Shown: piece by piece, positions 57,487 through 64,000 of the stretch
How the letters are laid out: every line of letters begins with the position of its first letter
How positions within the stretch are numbered: the stretch's first letter is position 1
Origin: DATCDE01 sp038252405
GTDB lineage: Bacteria; Actinomycetota; Actinomycetes; Prado026
DNA: 64,000 nucleotides
Reading direction: 5' to 3'
Assembly: GCA_038252405.1 (NCBI GenBank)
Contig: JBBSAJ010000003.1
Location: forward strand, 62,001 to 126,000
Position numbers and translations under genes: made by a program
Notes under the pieces: generated by a model
What the model was told of the DNA's origin: nothing
Databases searched by the model: none
Seen by the model: only the letters and a program-made list of their open reading frames with translations

Positions 57487-58227
57487 TCAGCGGGCCGGGA
57501 AGGCGTGCGCCTTGGCGGCGTCCAGCAGGGCACGCAGCTCGGCCTGCTCGGCGTCGTCGAGCACCGCGTAGGCCGGCTGCACCAGCCGGTCGGTGAGCGC
57601 CTCCGCGTCGGCGCGGACCCCGGCCAGGCCGCTGACGTCCTCGTACGGCGGGTCCCAGCCGAAGAACACCGCGTTGGCCTCGCCGCCCTTGCCCGAGAGC
57701 ACCGCCTGCCGCGGGGTCAGCCCGGCCGCCAGGACGGCGACCGCGTGCAGCCCGCCCCGGTGCTCACGCAGCACGTGCAGGGCCTGGGCGCACCGCGCGG
57801 CCGGATCGTCGGGCAGCGGCATGGCCCGCCAGCCGGCGAACAGCGGCAGCGCCGAGACGTCGGCCTCGGCCGCGACCGTCCCGGCCAGCTCGGCCAGCCG
57901 GGCCGCGCCGGTGAAGCCCTCGAGCCGGGCCCGGCCCCACTCGTGGCAGGCCTGTCCGTAGCGGTCGGCCGCCTTGTCGGGCGCGACCGCCGCCCGGCCG
58001 GTCGTCCACGCCTGCCGGACGACGTCGACCGGGTAGAAGACGGTCGCGGCCGCCACGACGTCCGGGTGGACGTCGCCCAGCACTCCGCACCGGCCCAGGA
58101 AGTACGCCGACCACACGTCGGTCAGCCCGTGCTCGGCCGCCGCCGCCTTGGCGTAGCGGGAGATCATGAATCCGCCGCCGAGCAGGCTGACCTGATCCTT
58201 GACCGACGCCGCAAACGGCTCCCTCAT
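57487..58227 (-). CDS. SCO6745-family protein
   Basis: This 246-aa all-helical protein matches the actinobacterial SCO6745 family: FMISRYAKAAAAEHGLTDVW near residues 20-40, SAYFLGRCGVLGDVHPDVVA, AATVFYPVDVVRQAW and a C-terminal TDRLVQPAYAVLDDAEQAEL. The biochemical role is not known. Its ATG overlaps the dapF stop as ATGA, so it is translationally coupled to dapF. Family members usually occur as stand-alone genes, so the coupling is notable but of unknown meaning. Confidence 0.8.
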   Translation of the reverse strand: MREPFAASVKDQVSLLGGGFMISRYAKAAAAEHGLTDVWSAYFLGRCGVLGDVHPDVVAAATVFYPVDVVRQAWTTGRAAVAPDKAADRYGQACHEWGRARLEGFTGAARLAELAGTVAAEADVSALPLFAGWRAMPLPDDPAARCAQALHVLREHRGGLHAVAVLAAGLTPRQAVLSGKGGEANAVFFGWDPPYEDVSGLAGVRADAEALTDRLVQPAYAVLDDAEQAELRALLDAAKAHAFPAR

Positions 58228-59087
58228 CGATGGGCCTCCCACCACTCGCGACGGATCTCGCCCTCGGCCACCAGCACCGCCGGACCGGTCATGGCGATGT
58301 CGCCGTCCGCACCGACGGTCAGCGTGAGCCGGCCACCGGGGACGTCGACGGTCCAGCGCTGCGAGGGGTCGGCGCCCGGCCGCTGCCGGGCCGCGGCCAG
58401 GACGGCGCAGGCACCGGTACCGCAGGAGCGGGTCTCGCCGACGCCGCGTTCGAACACCCGAAAAGCCACGTGCGCCGGACCCCGCTCGACGACGAACTCG
58501 ACGTTGACGCCCTCGGGGAAGGTGGCCGCCGGGATCACGGTCGGCGGGTCCAGCAGCCGCCCGGCGTCGTCGAGGTCGTCGACGAACGCGACCGCGTGCG
58601 GGTTGCCCACGTCGACGGCCACGGCGTCGAAGCTGCGGCCGGCCACGGAGACCTCGACGGTGCCCGGGGCCACCACCGCGGGCCCCATGCCCACGGTCAC
58701 GTCGCCGCCCGGCGGCACGTGCGCCCACTTCACGCCGCCCCGGGTGGCGATCCGCAGCGCACCGCTGGGAGCCAGGCCGGCGGTGACCAGGTAACGCGCG
58801 AACACCCGGGCACCGTTGCCGCACATCTGGGCCAGCGAGCCGTCGGCGTTGCGGTAGTCCATGAAGAATTTCGCCTCGTCGGCGTGCGGGGCGCCGTCCG
58901 GGTCCAGCCGGGACGGCACGACGCGCAGCACGCCGTCCGCGCCGATGCCAGCCCGGCGGTCGCACAGCGCAGCGACGAGGGAGCGAGTCAGCTCGAGACG
59001 GCCGTCGAGGTCGGGGAGCAGCACGAAGTCGTTCTCGGTGCCGTGCCCCTTGAGGAACGGCACCGAGCCGGGCTGGTCGTGGATCAC
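58224..59087 (-). CDS. dapF: Diaminopimelate epimerase
   Basis: The 287-aa enzyme converts LL- to meso-diaminopimelate for lysine and peptidoglycan synthesis. Both catalytic cysteines are visible: AQMCGNGARVFARY (general base/acid, residue ~88) and ETRSCGTGACAVLAA (~220). The N-terminus has FLKGHGTENDFVLLPD, with Glu where many homologues have the Gly-Asn-Asp motif's partner residue (GTGNDF becomes GTENDF). GTG 59087 follows AGGAGG by five bases. It is 27 bp downstream of miaA and coupled to the SCO6745 gene. Confidence 0.95.
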   Translation of the reverse strand: MIHDQPGSVPFLKGHGTENDFVLLPDLDGRLELTRSLVAALCDRRAGIGADGVLRVVPSRLDPDGAPHADEAKFFMDYRNADGSLAQMCGNGARVFARYLVTAGLAPSGALRIATRGGVKWAHVPPGGDVTVGMGPAVVAPGTVEVSVAGRSFDAVAVDVGNPHAVAFVDDLDDAGRLLDPPTVIPAATFPEGVNVEFVVERGPAHVAFRVFERGVGETRSCGTGACAVLAAARQRPGADPSQRWTVDVPGGRLTLTVGADGDIAMTGPAVLVAEGEIRREWWEAHR

Positions 59088-59114
59088 CGCACCTCCTCGC
59101 GAGTCACCCGCACG

Positions 59115-60035
59115 CTAGCCAACCGCCGCCGCCGCGACCACTCGACCCACCAGGTCGGGCGCGTCGAACGGCAGCCAGCCGATCCGCGGGTCCCGACGGA
59201 ACCAGGCCAGCTGGCGCCGGGCGAACCGCCGGGTGGCCCGCACCGTCTCCGCCTTGGCCCGCCCCTCGTCCCACTCCCCCGCCAGGAACCGAAGCACCTG
59301 CGCGTACCCCAGCGCCCGGGACGCCGTTCGGCCGTCCCGCAGCCCCTGGGCCTCCAGCCGCCGGACCTCGGCCACCAGCCCAGCCGCCCACATCCGCTCC
59401 ACCCGCTGCTCGATCCGCTCGTCGAGGAGGTCTCGCGGGACCTCGAGCCCGACCTGGACGGCGCCGGGCACGGCGACCGGCAGCGGCGGCAGGCTGGCCG
59501 CGAACGGCTGCCCGGTGATCTCCACGACCTCCAGCGCGCGCACCACCCGGCGGCCGTTGGTGGGCAGGATCGCGGCGGCCGCCTGCTGGTCGACCGCCGC
59601 CAGCCGCGCGTGCAGGGCCGCCGCGCCCTCGGCGGCGAGGTCGGCCTCCAGCCGGGACCGGACCTGCGGGTCGGTGCCCGGAAAGTCCAGCCCGTCGACC
59701 ACGGCGCGCACGTACAGCCCCGAGCCGCCGACCAGCACGGGCAGCCGCCCGCGGGCCCGGATGTCGGTGACCACCGTCCGCGCCAGCCCGGCGAATTCGA
59801 CCACGGTGGCCTCGTGGGTGACGTCCCACAGGTCGAGGAGGTGGTGCGGCACACCGCGCCACTGGTCGCCCGTGAGCTTGGCGGTGCCGACGTCCATGCC
59901 GCGGTAGACCTGCATGGCGTCGGTGTTGACCACCTCGCCGCCCACCGCCAGCGCGACCGCGACGGCGAGGTCGGACTTGCCGGTGGCCGTGGCCCCCACG
60001 ATGGTGAGCAGCCGCCCGCCCGCGCCCGCGCTCAT
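59115..60035 (-). CDS. miaA: tRNA dimethylallyltransferase
   Basis: The 306-aa enzyme adds the isopentenyl group to A37 of tRNAs reading UNN codons. It shows the P-loop TIVGATATGKSDLAVA (residues ~10-24), NTDAMQVYRGMDVGTAK, PVLVGGSGLYVRAVVDGLDF, and a C-terminal ASRALGYAQVLRFLAG with TRRFARRQLAWFRRD. The product is the substrate of MiaB, encoded 2.1 kb away. Its ATG overlaps the stop of the extradiol-like gene (ATGA), so the two are coupled, as in M. tuberculosis Rv2728c-Rv2727c. Confidence 0.95.
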   Translation of the reverse strand: MSAGAGGRLLTIVGATATGKSDLAVAVALAVGGEVVNTDAMQVYRGMDVGTAKLTGDQWRGVPHHLLDLWDVTHEATVVEFAGLARTVVTDIRARGRLPVLVGGSGLYVRAVVDGLDFPGTDPQVRSRLEADLAAEGAAALHARLAAVDQQAAAAILPTNGRRVVRALEVVEITGQPFAASLPPLPVAVPGAVQVGLEVPRDLLDERIEQRVERMWAAGLVAEVRRLEAQGLRDGRTASRALGYAQVLRFLAGEWDEGRAKAETVRATRRFARRQLAWFRRDPRIGWLPFDAPDLVGRVVAAAAVG

Positions 60036-60727
60036 CGCCGGGCGGGGGTCCAGGTGGCCACCAGGTAGCCCACCCCGTACGGCTGCGTGTGGGCCAGCAA
60101 CCGCCCGACCGGCGGCTGCGGTTCGGTCCAGGCGGCCGCGGCGACCTGCCATGGGGCCCGGCCGGAGACCATGAGCGCCGCGGCCAGCCCGGCGTCCAGC
60201 CCGGCCAGCGCGGCTCGGTCGCCGGCCCCGAGAGCCTCGGCGGCCGCGGACTCGAAGGCCTCCGCCCGCACGTCGAGCGCCCCCGGTGCCTTCGCGCTGA
60301 GCCGGGCGCTGCCCTCCCCCACCACGACGAGGGCCGTGGGCCGGGGGTCGGCGGCCAGCTCGGCGCCCAGCCGGGCGCACTCCTGCGGGGTCGCGTCGTC
60401 CGCGACGGCGCGGTACTCGCGGGCCCCCTGGTGCCCGGCCCGGTCGAGCAGCCAGGCCGCGACGGTGAGGGGCGCCGGCAGCACCGGGTCGTCGGAACCC
60501 CCGGCAAGCGCATCGACGCCGAACCCGCGCAGGCTGCCGACCGCGTCCCCCGGCCACCGCCCGGCCGCGTCGGCCGCGCCCAGCACCACGACGCGCTCGG
60601 CCGCCAACACCGCGTCCAGGGCCTGCGCGCAGGCAGCCCGGACGTCGTCCAGCTCGCCGGCGGCCCCGACGGCGACCTCGGGGACGAGCACCGGCGGCCC
60701 AGGCACGAAGGCGACCGCGACGATCAC
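60032..60727 (-). CDS. Class III extradiol-dioxygenase-like (LigB fold) conserved protein
   Basis: The 231-aa protein corresponds in position and type to M. tuberculosis Rv2728c, a conserved actinobacterial protein next to miaA. It has the LigB/MEMO-like start IVAVAFVPGPPVLVPEVAVG, a core ALVVVGEGSARLSAKAPGAL, and the end PYGVGYLVATWTP. The His residues that bind iron in true dioxygenases are mostly not evident (for example PGPP where P-H-P is usual), so catalysis is doubtful. Start is a GTG. Coupling to miaA suggests a link to tRNA modification, unproven. Confidence 0.8.
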   Translation of the reverse strand: MIVAVAFVPGPPVLVPEVAVGAAGELDDVRAACAQALDAVLAAERVVVLGAADAAGRWPGDAVGSLRGFGVDALAGGSDDPVLPAPLTVAAWLLDRAGHQGAREYRAVADDATPQECARLGAELAADPRPTALVVVGEGSARLSAKAPGALDVRAEAFESAAAEALGAGDRAALAGLDAGLAAALMVSGRAPWQVAAAAWTEPQPPVGRLLAHTQPYGVGYLVATWTPARR

Positions 60728-60850
60728 GCGGCACCGCGCACGCGTGCGCAGGAACCAGGCATGGCTCCGACCCTACGTGCGCAGCCTCAATCCGCCGCGG
60801 CGCGAAGCCGATGCCGACGTCGGGGTCCGCCAGCGCACCCAGGGAGCCGC

Positions 60851-61450
60851 ATGCCGCGAGAGCGCTCGCTCGACGAGCTGCTGCTGCGCGCCCGGGGCGG
60901 GGACAAGGACGCCTTCGGCGCGCTGTTCCAGCGGCTGTCCCCCGGCGTCGCGGGGTACCTGCGCGCGCACCGCTGCCCGGACGTCGAGGACGTCACGAGC
61001 GAGGTGTTCCTCGCCGCATTCCGCGGGATCTCCCGGTTCGAGGGGGACGCCGCGGCGCTGCGCCCCTGGCTGTTCAGCCTGGCCCACCGGCGTCGGGTCG
61101 ACGCGATCCGGCGCGCCGTCCGGCGTCCGCAGCGCGTGGACGCCGGTCCGGACGACGACCCGCGCAGTGAGCCGAGCGCCGAGGACAGCGCCCTGGCCCG
61201 CACCGGCGGCGCGCTCGCGCTGCTGCACCGGCTGACCGAGGACCAGCGGGAGGTGCTGGCGCTGCGAGTGATCGCGGACCTGTCCTTGGAGGAGACCGCC
61301 GTGGCTCTCGGGCGCAGCGTCGGCGCGGTCAAGTCGCTGCAGCACCGGGCGCTCGAGGTGCTGCGCCGGCTGGTCGAGCAGGACGCGGCGGTGGGCCGAA
61401 CGGGTGACAGCGGCCGCGGGGCGTATCCCCCGGTGGGCGCCGGGCGATGA
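60851..61450 (+). CDS. ECF-type RNA polymerase sigma factor
   Basis: The 199-aa sigma factor has region 2 (DAFGALFQRLSPGVAGYLRA, VEDVTSEVFLAAFRGISRFE, LRPWLFSLAHRRRVDAIRR) and region 4 (LTEDQREVLALRVIADLSLE, ETAVALGRSVGAVKSLQHRA). ATG 60851 follows AGGGAG. The next gene, ten bases downstream, encodes a membrane protein that may be its anti-sigma partner. The C-terminal ~20 residues are a variable tail. Confidence 0.9.
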   Translation: MPRERSLDELLLRARGGDKDAFGALFQRLSPGVAGYLRAHRCPDVEDVTSEVFLAAFRGISRFEGDAAALRPWLFSLAHRRRVDAIRRAVRRPQRVDAGPDDDPRSEPSAEDSALARTGGALALLHRLTEDQREVLALRVIADLSLEETAVALGRSVGAVKSLQHRALEVLRRLVEQDAAVGRTGDSGRGAYPPVGAGR

Positions 61451-61460
61451 CAGGGGTGCG

Positions 61461-62147
61461 ATGAGCAACGGCGACGACTTTTTCGACGACCTGCTGGGCG
61501 GTTCGACCGGCACCGAGCGGGGCGTCGAGGGCGTGCTGCGCGACCTGCGCCGACTGGCCGACCAGCCGGCGCCGCACCCCAGGGGTGAGCTCGCCGCCTT
61601 CCTGGCCGCGGCCCCGACGGTCGACCCCGCCGGACGGCTGGCCCCCCTGAGGCTGCGGATCACCCGGCTGGCCGCCCGCACCGCGAGCATGGGCGCCGCC
61701 GGCGCCATCGTGCTGGGCGGCGGCGCCGTGGCGATGGCCTGCGTCGGCGCGGTCACCGTGGCGCACGTGACGTCGCAGCACCCCAAACCGCCGGCCGTCG
61801 TGAGCACGTTGCCGTCGACCCACTCCGCGGCGAGCGAGTCCCCGGAGGCCGGGGCCGCCACCCGGTCCACGGACCCGAACGCGACGGTCACCCAGACCAC
61901 CAAGACCACCCAGACCACCGGGCCGGCCAGGTCACCCAAGGCCGACGAGACGGCCGAGCCCAGCGGGTCGCCGGGCCAAGACAAGAGCGTCGCCAACCAC
62001 AACGACGGCCAGGGCCGAGACGACCAGCGGGCCGACGTGAGCAGCGGCGGACCGGTCCACCACCAAGGCGACGGATGGCGGCCGGGCCTCGGCCAGGGCG
62101 CGGGCCAGGACGCAGGCAAGGTCGGCGGGGCCCAGCCCCGACCCTGA
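61461..62147 (+). CDS. Single-pass membrane protein, possible anti-sigma partner
   Basis: This 228-aa protein has a cytoplasmic N-terminus of ~75 residues (MSNGDDFFDDLLGGS, GVEGVLRDLRRLADQP, GELAAFLAAAPTVD), one membrane helix (ASMGAAGAIVLGGGAVAMAC, ~75-95) and a ~130-residue hydrophilic Thr/Ser/Gln/Gly-rich exterior tail. GELAAFLAA resembles the short helix seen in actinobacterial anti-sigma-like partners, but no zinc-binding ZAS motif (HxxxCxxC) is present. It is ten bases after the sigma factor gene, so co-transcription is near certain and regulation is inferred. Confidence 0.75.
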   Translation: MSNGDDFFDDLLGGSTGTERGVEGVLRDLRRLADQPAPHPRGELAAFLAAAPTVDPAGRLAPLRLRITRLAARTASMGAAGAIVLGGGAVAMACVGAVTVAHVTSQHPKPPAVVSTLPSTHSAASESPEAGAATRSTDPNATVTQTTKTTQTTGPARSPKADETAEPSGSPGQDKSVANHNDGQGRDDQRADVSSGGPVHHQGDGWRPGLGQGAGQDAGKVGGAQPRP

Positions 62148-62165
62148 CGTCACGGGCGTGCGGCG

Positions 62166-63620
62166 TCAGGCGCGAACCGAGGGCATCCCGAGGAGCACGC
62201 CCCCACCCGTGGGGGCGTGCTCCTCGTTCGGCTGCTGCCGGGCCAGCCACGCGTCACCGGCCCGGGTGCGGCGGACCGCGAAGGTCGGGCCGTCGGCCAC
62301 CAGGTGGTGCGGCGCCGCGTAGGTGACCTCGACGGTCGCGACGTCCCCCGGCCGCGGCGGCTGCTGCCGCTGCGGCACGGCGAAGTGCACCAGCCGGTTG
62401 TCCGGGGCCCGGCCGGAGAGCCGGTGCGTCGCGTCGTCCTTGCGGCCCTCGCCCTCGGCCACCAGCACCTCGAGCACCCGCCCGACCTGCCGACCGTTCT
62501 CGGCCCAGGCGATGTCGTCCTGAACGGCGACCAGCCGCTCGTACCGCTCCTGGACGACGGCCTTGGGCACCTGGTCGGCCAGGTCCGCGGCCGGCGTCCC
62601 CGGCCGGCGCGAGTACTGGAAGGTGAACGCGCCGGCGAACCGGGCCGTCCGCACCACGTCCAGGGTGGCCTCGAACTCGGCGTCGGTCTCCCCAGGGAAG
62701 CCGACGATGATGTCGGTGGTGATGGCGGCGTCCGGCAGGACGGCCCGGACCCGCTCGATGATGCCGAGGTAGCGTGCCTGCCGGTAGGACCGGCGCATCC
62801 GGCGCAGCACGTCGTCCGACCCGGACTGCAGCGGCATGTGCAGGCTGGGCATCACGTTTGGGGTCTGTGCCATCGCCTCGATGACGTCGTCGGTGAAGTC
62901 CTTGGGGTGCGGGCTGGTGAACCGCACCCGCTCCAGCCCCTCGATGTCGCCGCAGGCCCGCAGCAGCTTGGAGAACGCCTGCCGGTCGCCGAACTCCACG
63001 CCGTAGGAGTTGACGTTCTGCCCGAGCAGGGTGACCTCGAGGACACCCTGCCCGACCAGCGCCTCGACCTCGGCGAGGACGTCGCCCGGGCGGCGGTCCT
63101 TCTCGGTGCCGCGCAGGCTCGGCACGATGCAGAACGTGCAGGTGTTGTTGCAGCCCACGCTGATCGAGACCCACGCCGCGTACGCCGACTCGCGCCGGGT
63201 GGGCAGCGTGGACGGGAACACCTCGAGGGACTCGAGGATCTCCACCTGGGCGGTCTCGTTGTGCCTGGCCCGCTCGAGCAGCACCGGCAGCGACCCGATG
63301 TTGTGGGTGCCGAAGACGACGTCCACCCAGGGGGCCCGGCGGGTGATCTCGCCGCGGTCCTTCTGGGCCAGGCAGCCGCCGACGGCGATCTGCATGCCCG
63401 GGCGCTGCGCCTTCACGGGCGCCAGATGGCCCAGGTTGCCGTACAGCCGGTTGTCGGCGTTCTCGCGCACCGCGCAGGTGTTGAACACGACGACGTCGGC
63501 CGGCTCGTCCTCGGCCGCGCGCCGGTAGCCCGCGTCCTCCAGCAGGCCGGCCAGCCGCTCGGAGTCGTGGGCGTTCATCTGGCACCCGTAGGTACGGACC
63601 TGGTAGCTGCGCTGTGTCAT
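62166..63620 (-). CDS. miaB: tRNA-2-methylthio-N6-dimethylallyladenosine synthase
   Basis: The 484-aa radical-SAM methylthiotransferase acts on i6A37-modified tRNA made by MiaA. N-terminal cluster cysteines are in YGCQMN, FNTCAVREN and VGGCLAQKD. The radical-SAM motif is SVGCNNTCTFCIVPSLRG. A C-terminal TRAM domain (RVLEVLVAEGEGRKDDATHR, PGDVATVEVTYAAPHHLVAD) binds RNA. ATG 63620 (MTQRSYQVRT) precedes the first Cys motif directly. The last ~25 codons are non-conserved and contain an 18-bp perfect hairpin. The gene is convergent with the sigma-factor operon. Confidence 0.95.
   Translation of the reverse strand: MTQRSYQVRTYGCQMNAHDSERLAGLLEDAGYRRAAEDEPADVVVFNTCAVRENADNRLYGNLGHLAPVKAQRPGMQIAVGGCLAQKDRGEITRRAPWVDVVFGTHNIGSLPVLLERARHNETAQVEILESLEVFPSTLPTRRESAYAAWVSISVGCNNTCTFCIVPSLRGTEKDRRPGDVLAEVEALVGQGVLEVTLLGQNVNSYGVEFGDRQAFSKLLRACGDIEGLERVRFTSPHPKDFTDDVIEAMAQTPNVMPSLHMPLQSGSDDVLRRMRRSYRQARYLGIIERVRAVLPDAAITTDIIVGFPGETDAEFEATLDVVRTARFAGAFTFQYSRRPGTPAADLADQVPKAVVQERYERLVAVQDDIAWAENGRQVGRVLEVLVAEGEGRKDDATHRLSGRAPDNRLVHFAVPQRQQPPRPGDVATVEVTYAAPHHLVADGPTFAVRRTRAGDAWLARQQPNEEHAPTGGGVLLGMPSVRA
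62189..62226. terminator. 18-bp perfect hairpin inside the miaB 3' end
   Basis: CGAGGAGCACGCCCCCAC (62189-62206) is followed after two bases by its exact complement at 62209-62226. It lies 42 bp past the convergent membrane-protein stop and within the last ~20 codons of miaB (residues NEEHAPTGGGVLLG). It is probably the shared terminator. Confidence 0.8.
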
Positions 63621-63656
63621 GTCGGGGTCAAGGGTAGGCGGATCTACGCTGCCCCC

Positions 63657-64000
63657 GTGCCCACCCCGCCCGCGCACCTGACGGCCAGCGCCGTCGTGGT
63701 CACCCCGGACGGCACCCGGGTGCTGCTGCTGCGGCACCGCCGGTTCGGTCGCTGGGGCCCGCTGGGGGGGCACGTCGAGGGCGCCGAGTCCCTGCCGGAC
63801 GCCGTCCGCCGGGAAGTGGCCGAAGAGTCCGGGCTGACCGACGTCCGGGTCCTGGAAACGGCTCTGGGCGTGACGCAGGCCACCGTCACCTGCGGTCGCG
63901 CCGAGGAGGTCCGGCACCTGGACCACCTGTTCGCGGTCGTGGCCGACCCGGAGCACCCGCTCACTGCCGAACCGGGCTCGGCGCTGGCCTGGTTCGCCGT
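63657..64000 (+). CDS. NUDIX hydrolase, 3' end outside window
   Basis: A GTG at 63657 opens a frame that runs off the window after 114 codons. It reads VPTPPAHLTASAVVVTPDG, LLLRHRRFGRWGPLGGHVEG, then the Nudix box ending DAVRREVAEESGL, with the REXXEE catalytic core intact, and HLDHLFAVVADPEHP. Such proteins hydrolyse nucleotide-derived pyrophosphates. It is divergent from miaB with 36 bp between start codons. Confidence 0.85.
   Translation, partial: MPTPPAHLTASAVVVTPDGTRVLLLRHRRFGRWGPLGGHVEGAESLPDAVRREVAEESGLTDVRVLETALGVTQATVTCGRAEEVRHLDHLFAVVADPEHPLTAEPGSALAWFA

Overview
The window is about 70% GC and is chromosomal DNA of a high-GC actinobacterium. Evidence: an adenosylcobalamin-dependent ribonucleotide reductase (nrdJ) next to nrdR; LexA boxes of the GAAC-N4-GTTC type; F420/LLM-type oxidoreductase and DinB/DUF664 genes; many GTG starts; and the gene order nrdR / LysM protein / lexA ... 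hflX ... dapF / miaA / extradiol-like protein ... miaB, which matches the Mycobacterium tuberculosis Rv2718c-Rv2733c neighbourhood with other genes interleaved. Family-level placement (Geodermatophilales/Frankiales-like) is only a guess.

Layout. 1-7.2 kb: 3' part of a NarL-type two-component system (kinase apparently frameshifted), a heavily decayed molybdenum hydroxylase pseudogene ended by a large hairpin, small hydrolase, membrane and DinB proteins, and a covalent-FAD oxidase. 7.2-19.6 kb: a 979-aa LuxR/AAA regulator, an MFS exporter, VOC and LLM enzymes, a universal stress protein, dodecin, then a second LuxR/AAA regulator broken by a 7-bp tandem repeat and two in-frame stops. 19.6-25.5 kb: a GAP-family membrane protein, an IS110 element, Nudix, bifunctional FtcD and a carboxylesterase. 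25.5-29.2 kb is a gene graveyard: a P-loop kinase with an internal deletion, a PQQ-propeller fragment, a helicase lacking its N-terminus, an unidentified 3' fragment and the last ~45 codons of folD, with one intact S33 peptidase among them. 29.2-31.7 kb: a RES-domain toxin/antitoxin pair with a clear promoter/operator, a 500-bp gene-free stretch and a frameshifted unknown gene behind an elaborate operator-like region.

31.7-36.6 kb is the conserved DNA-precursor/SOS block: nrdJ and nrdR (NrdR boxes, DnaA-like repeats), a LysM division-suppressor-like gene and lexA, divergent around several SOS boxes. 36.8-48.5 kb is the most unusual part: a soluble-adenylyl-cyclase-like protein with two complementary cyclase halves, an ATPase and TPRs; a secreted Ig-like protein; a stand-alone cyclic-nucleotide-binding (CNB) protein; a triple fusion of MFS exporter, CNB domain and patatin lipase; and an Abhydrolase_9 protein. 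It looks like a cyclic-nucleotide synthesis-and-response locus acting on lipids or membranes. 48.6-64 kb is mostly housekeeping: DUF4232 lipoprotein, DinG-like helicase, GGDEF-EAL protein, hflX, a PEP-mobile-domain protein without its ATP-grasp half, the coupled extradiol-like/miaA and dapF/SCO6745 genes, an ECF sigma factor with a membrane partner, miaB, and a Nudix gene cut by the window edge.

I saw no tRNA, rRNA, CRISPR array or phage genes. Several frameshifts (kinase, unknown gene at 31 kb, small ORF at 55.5 kb) could be sequencing errors; the multi-lesion pseudogenes cannot be explained that way.
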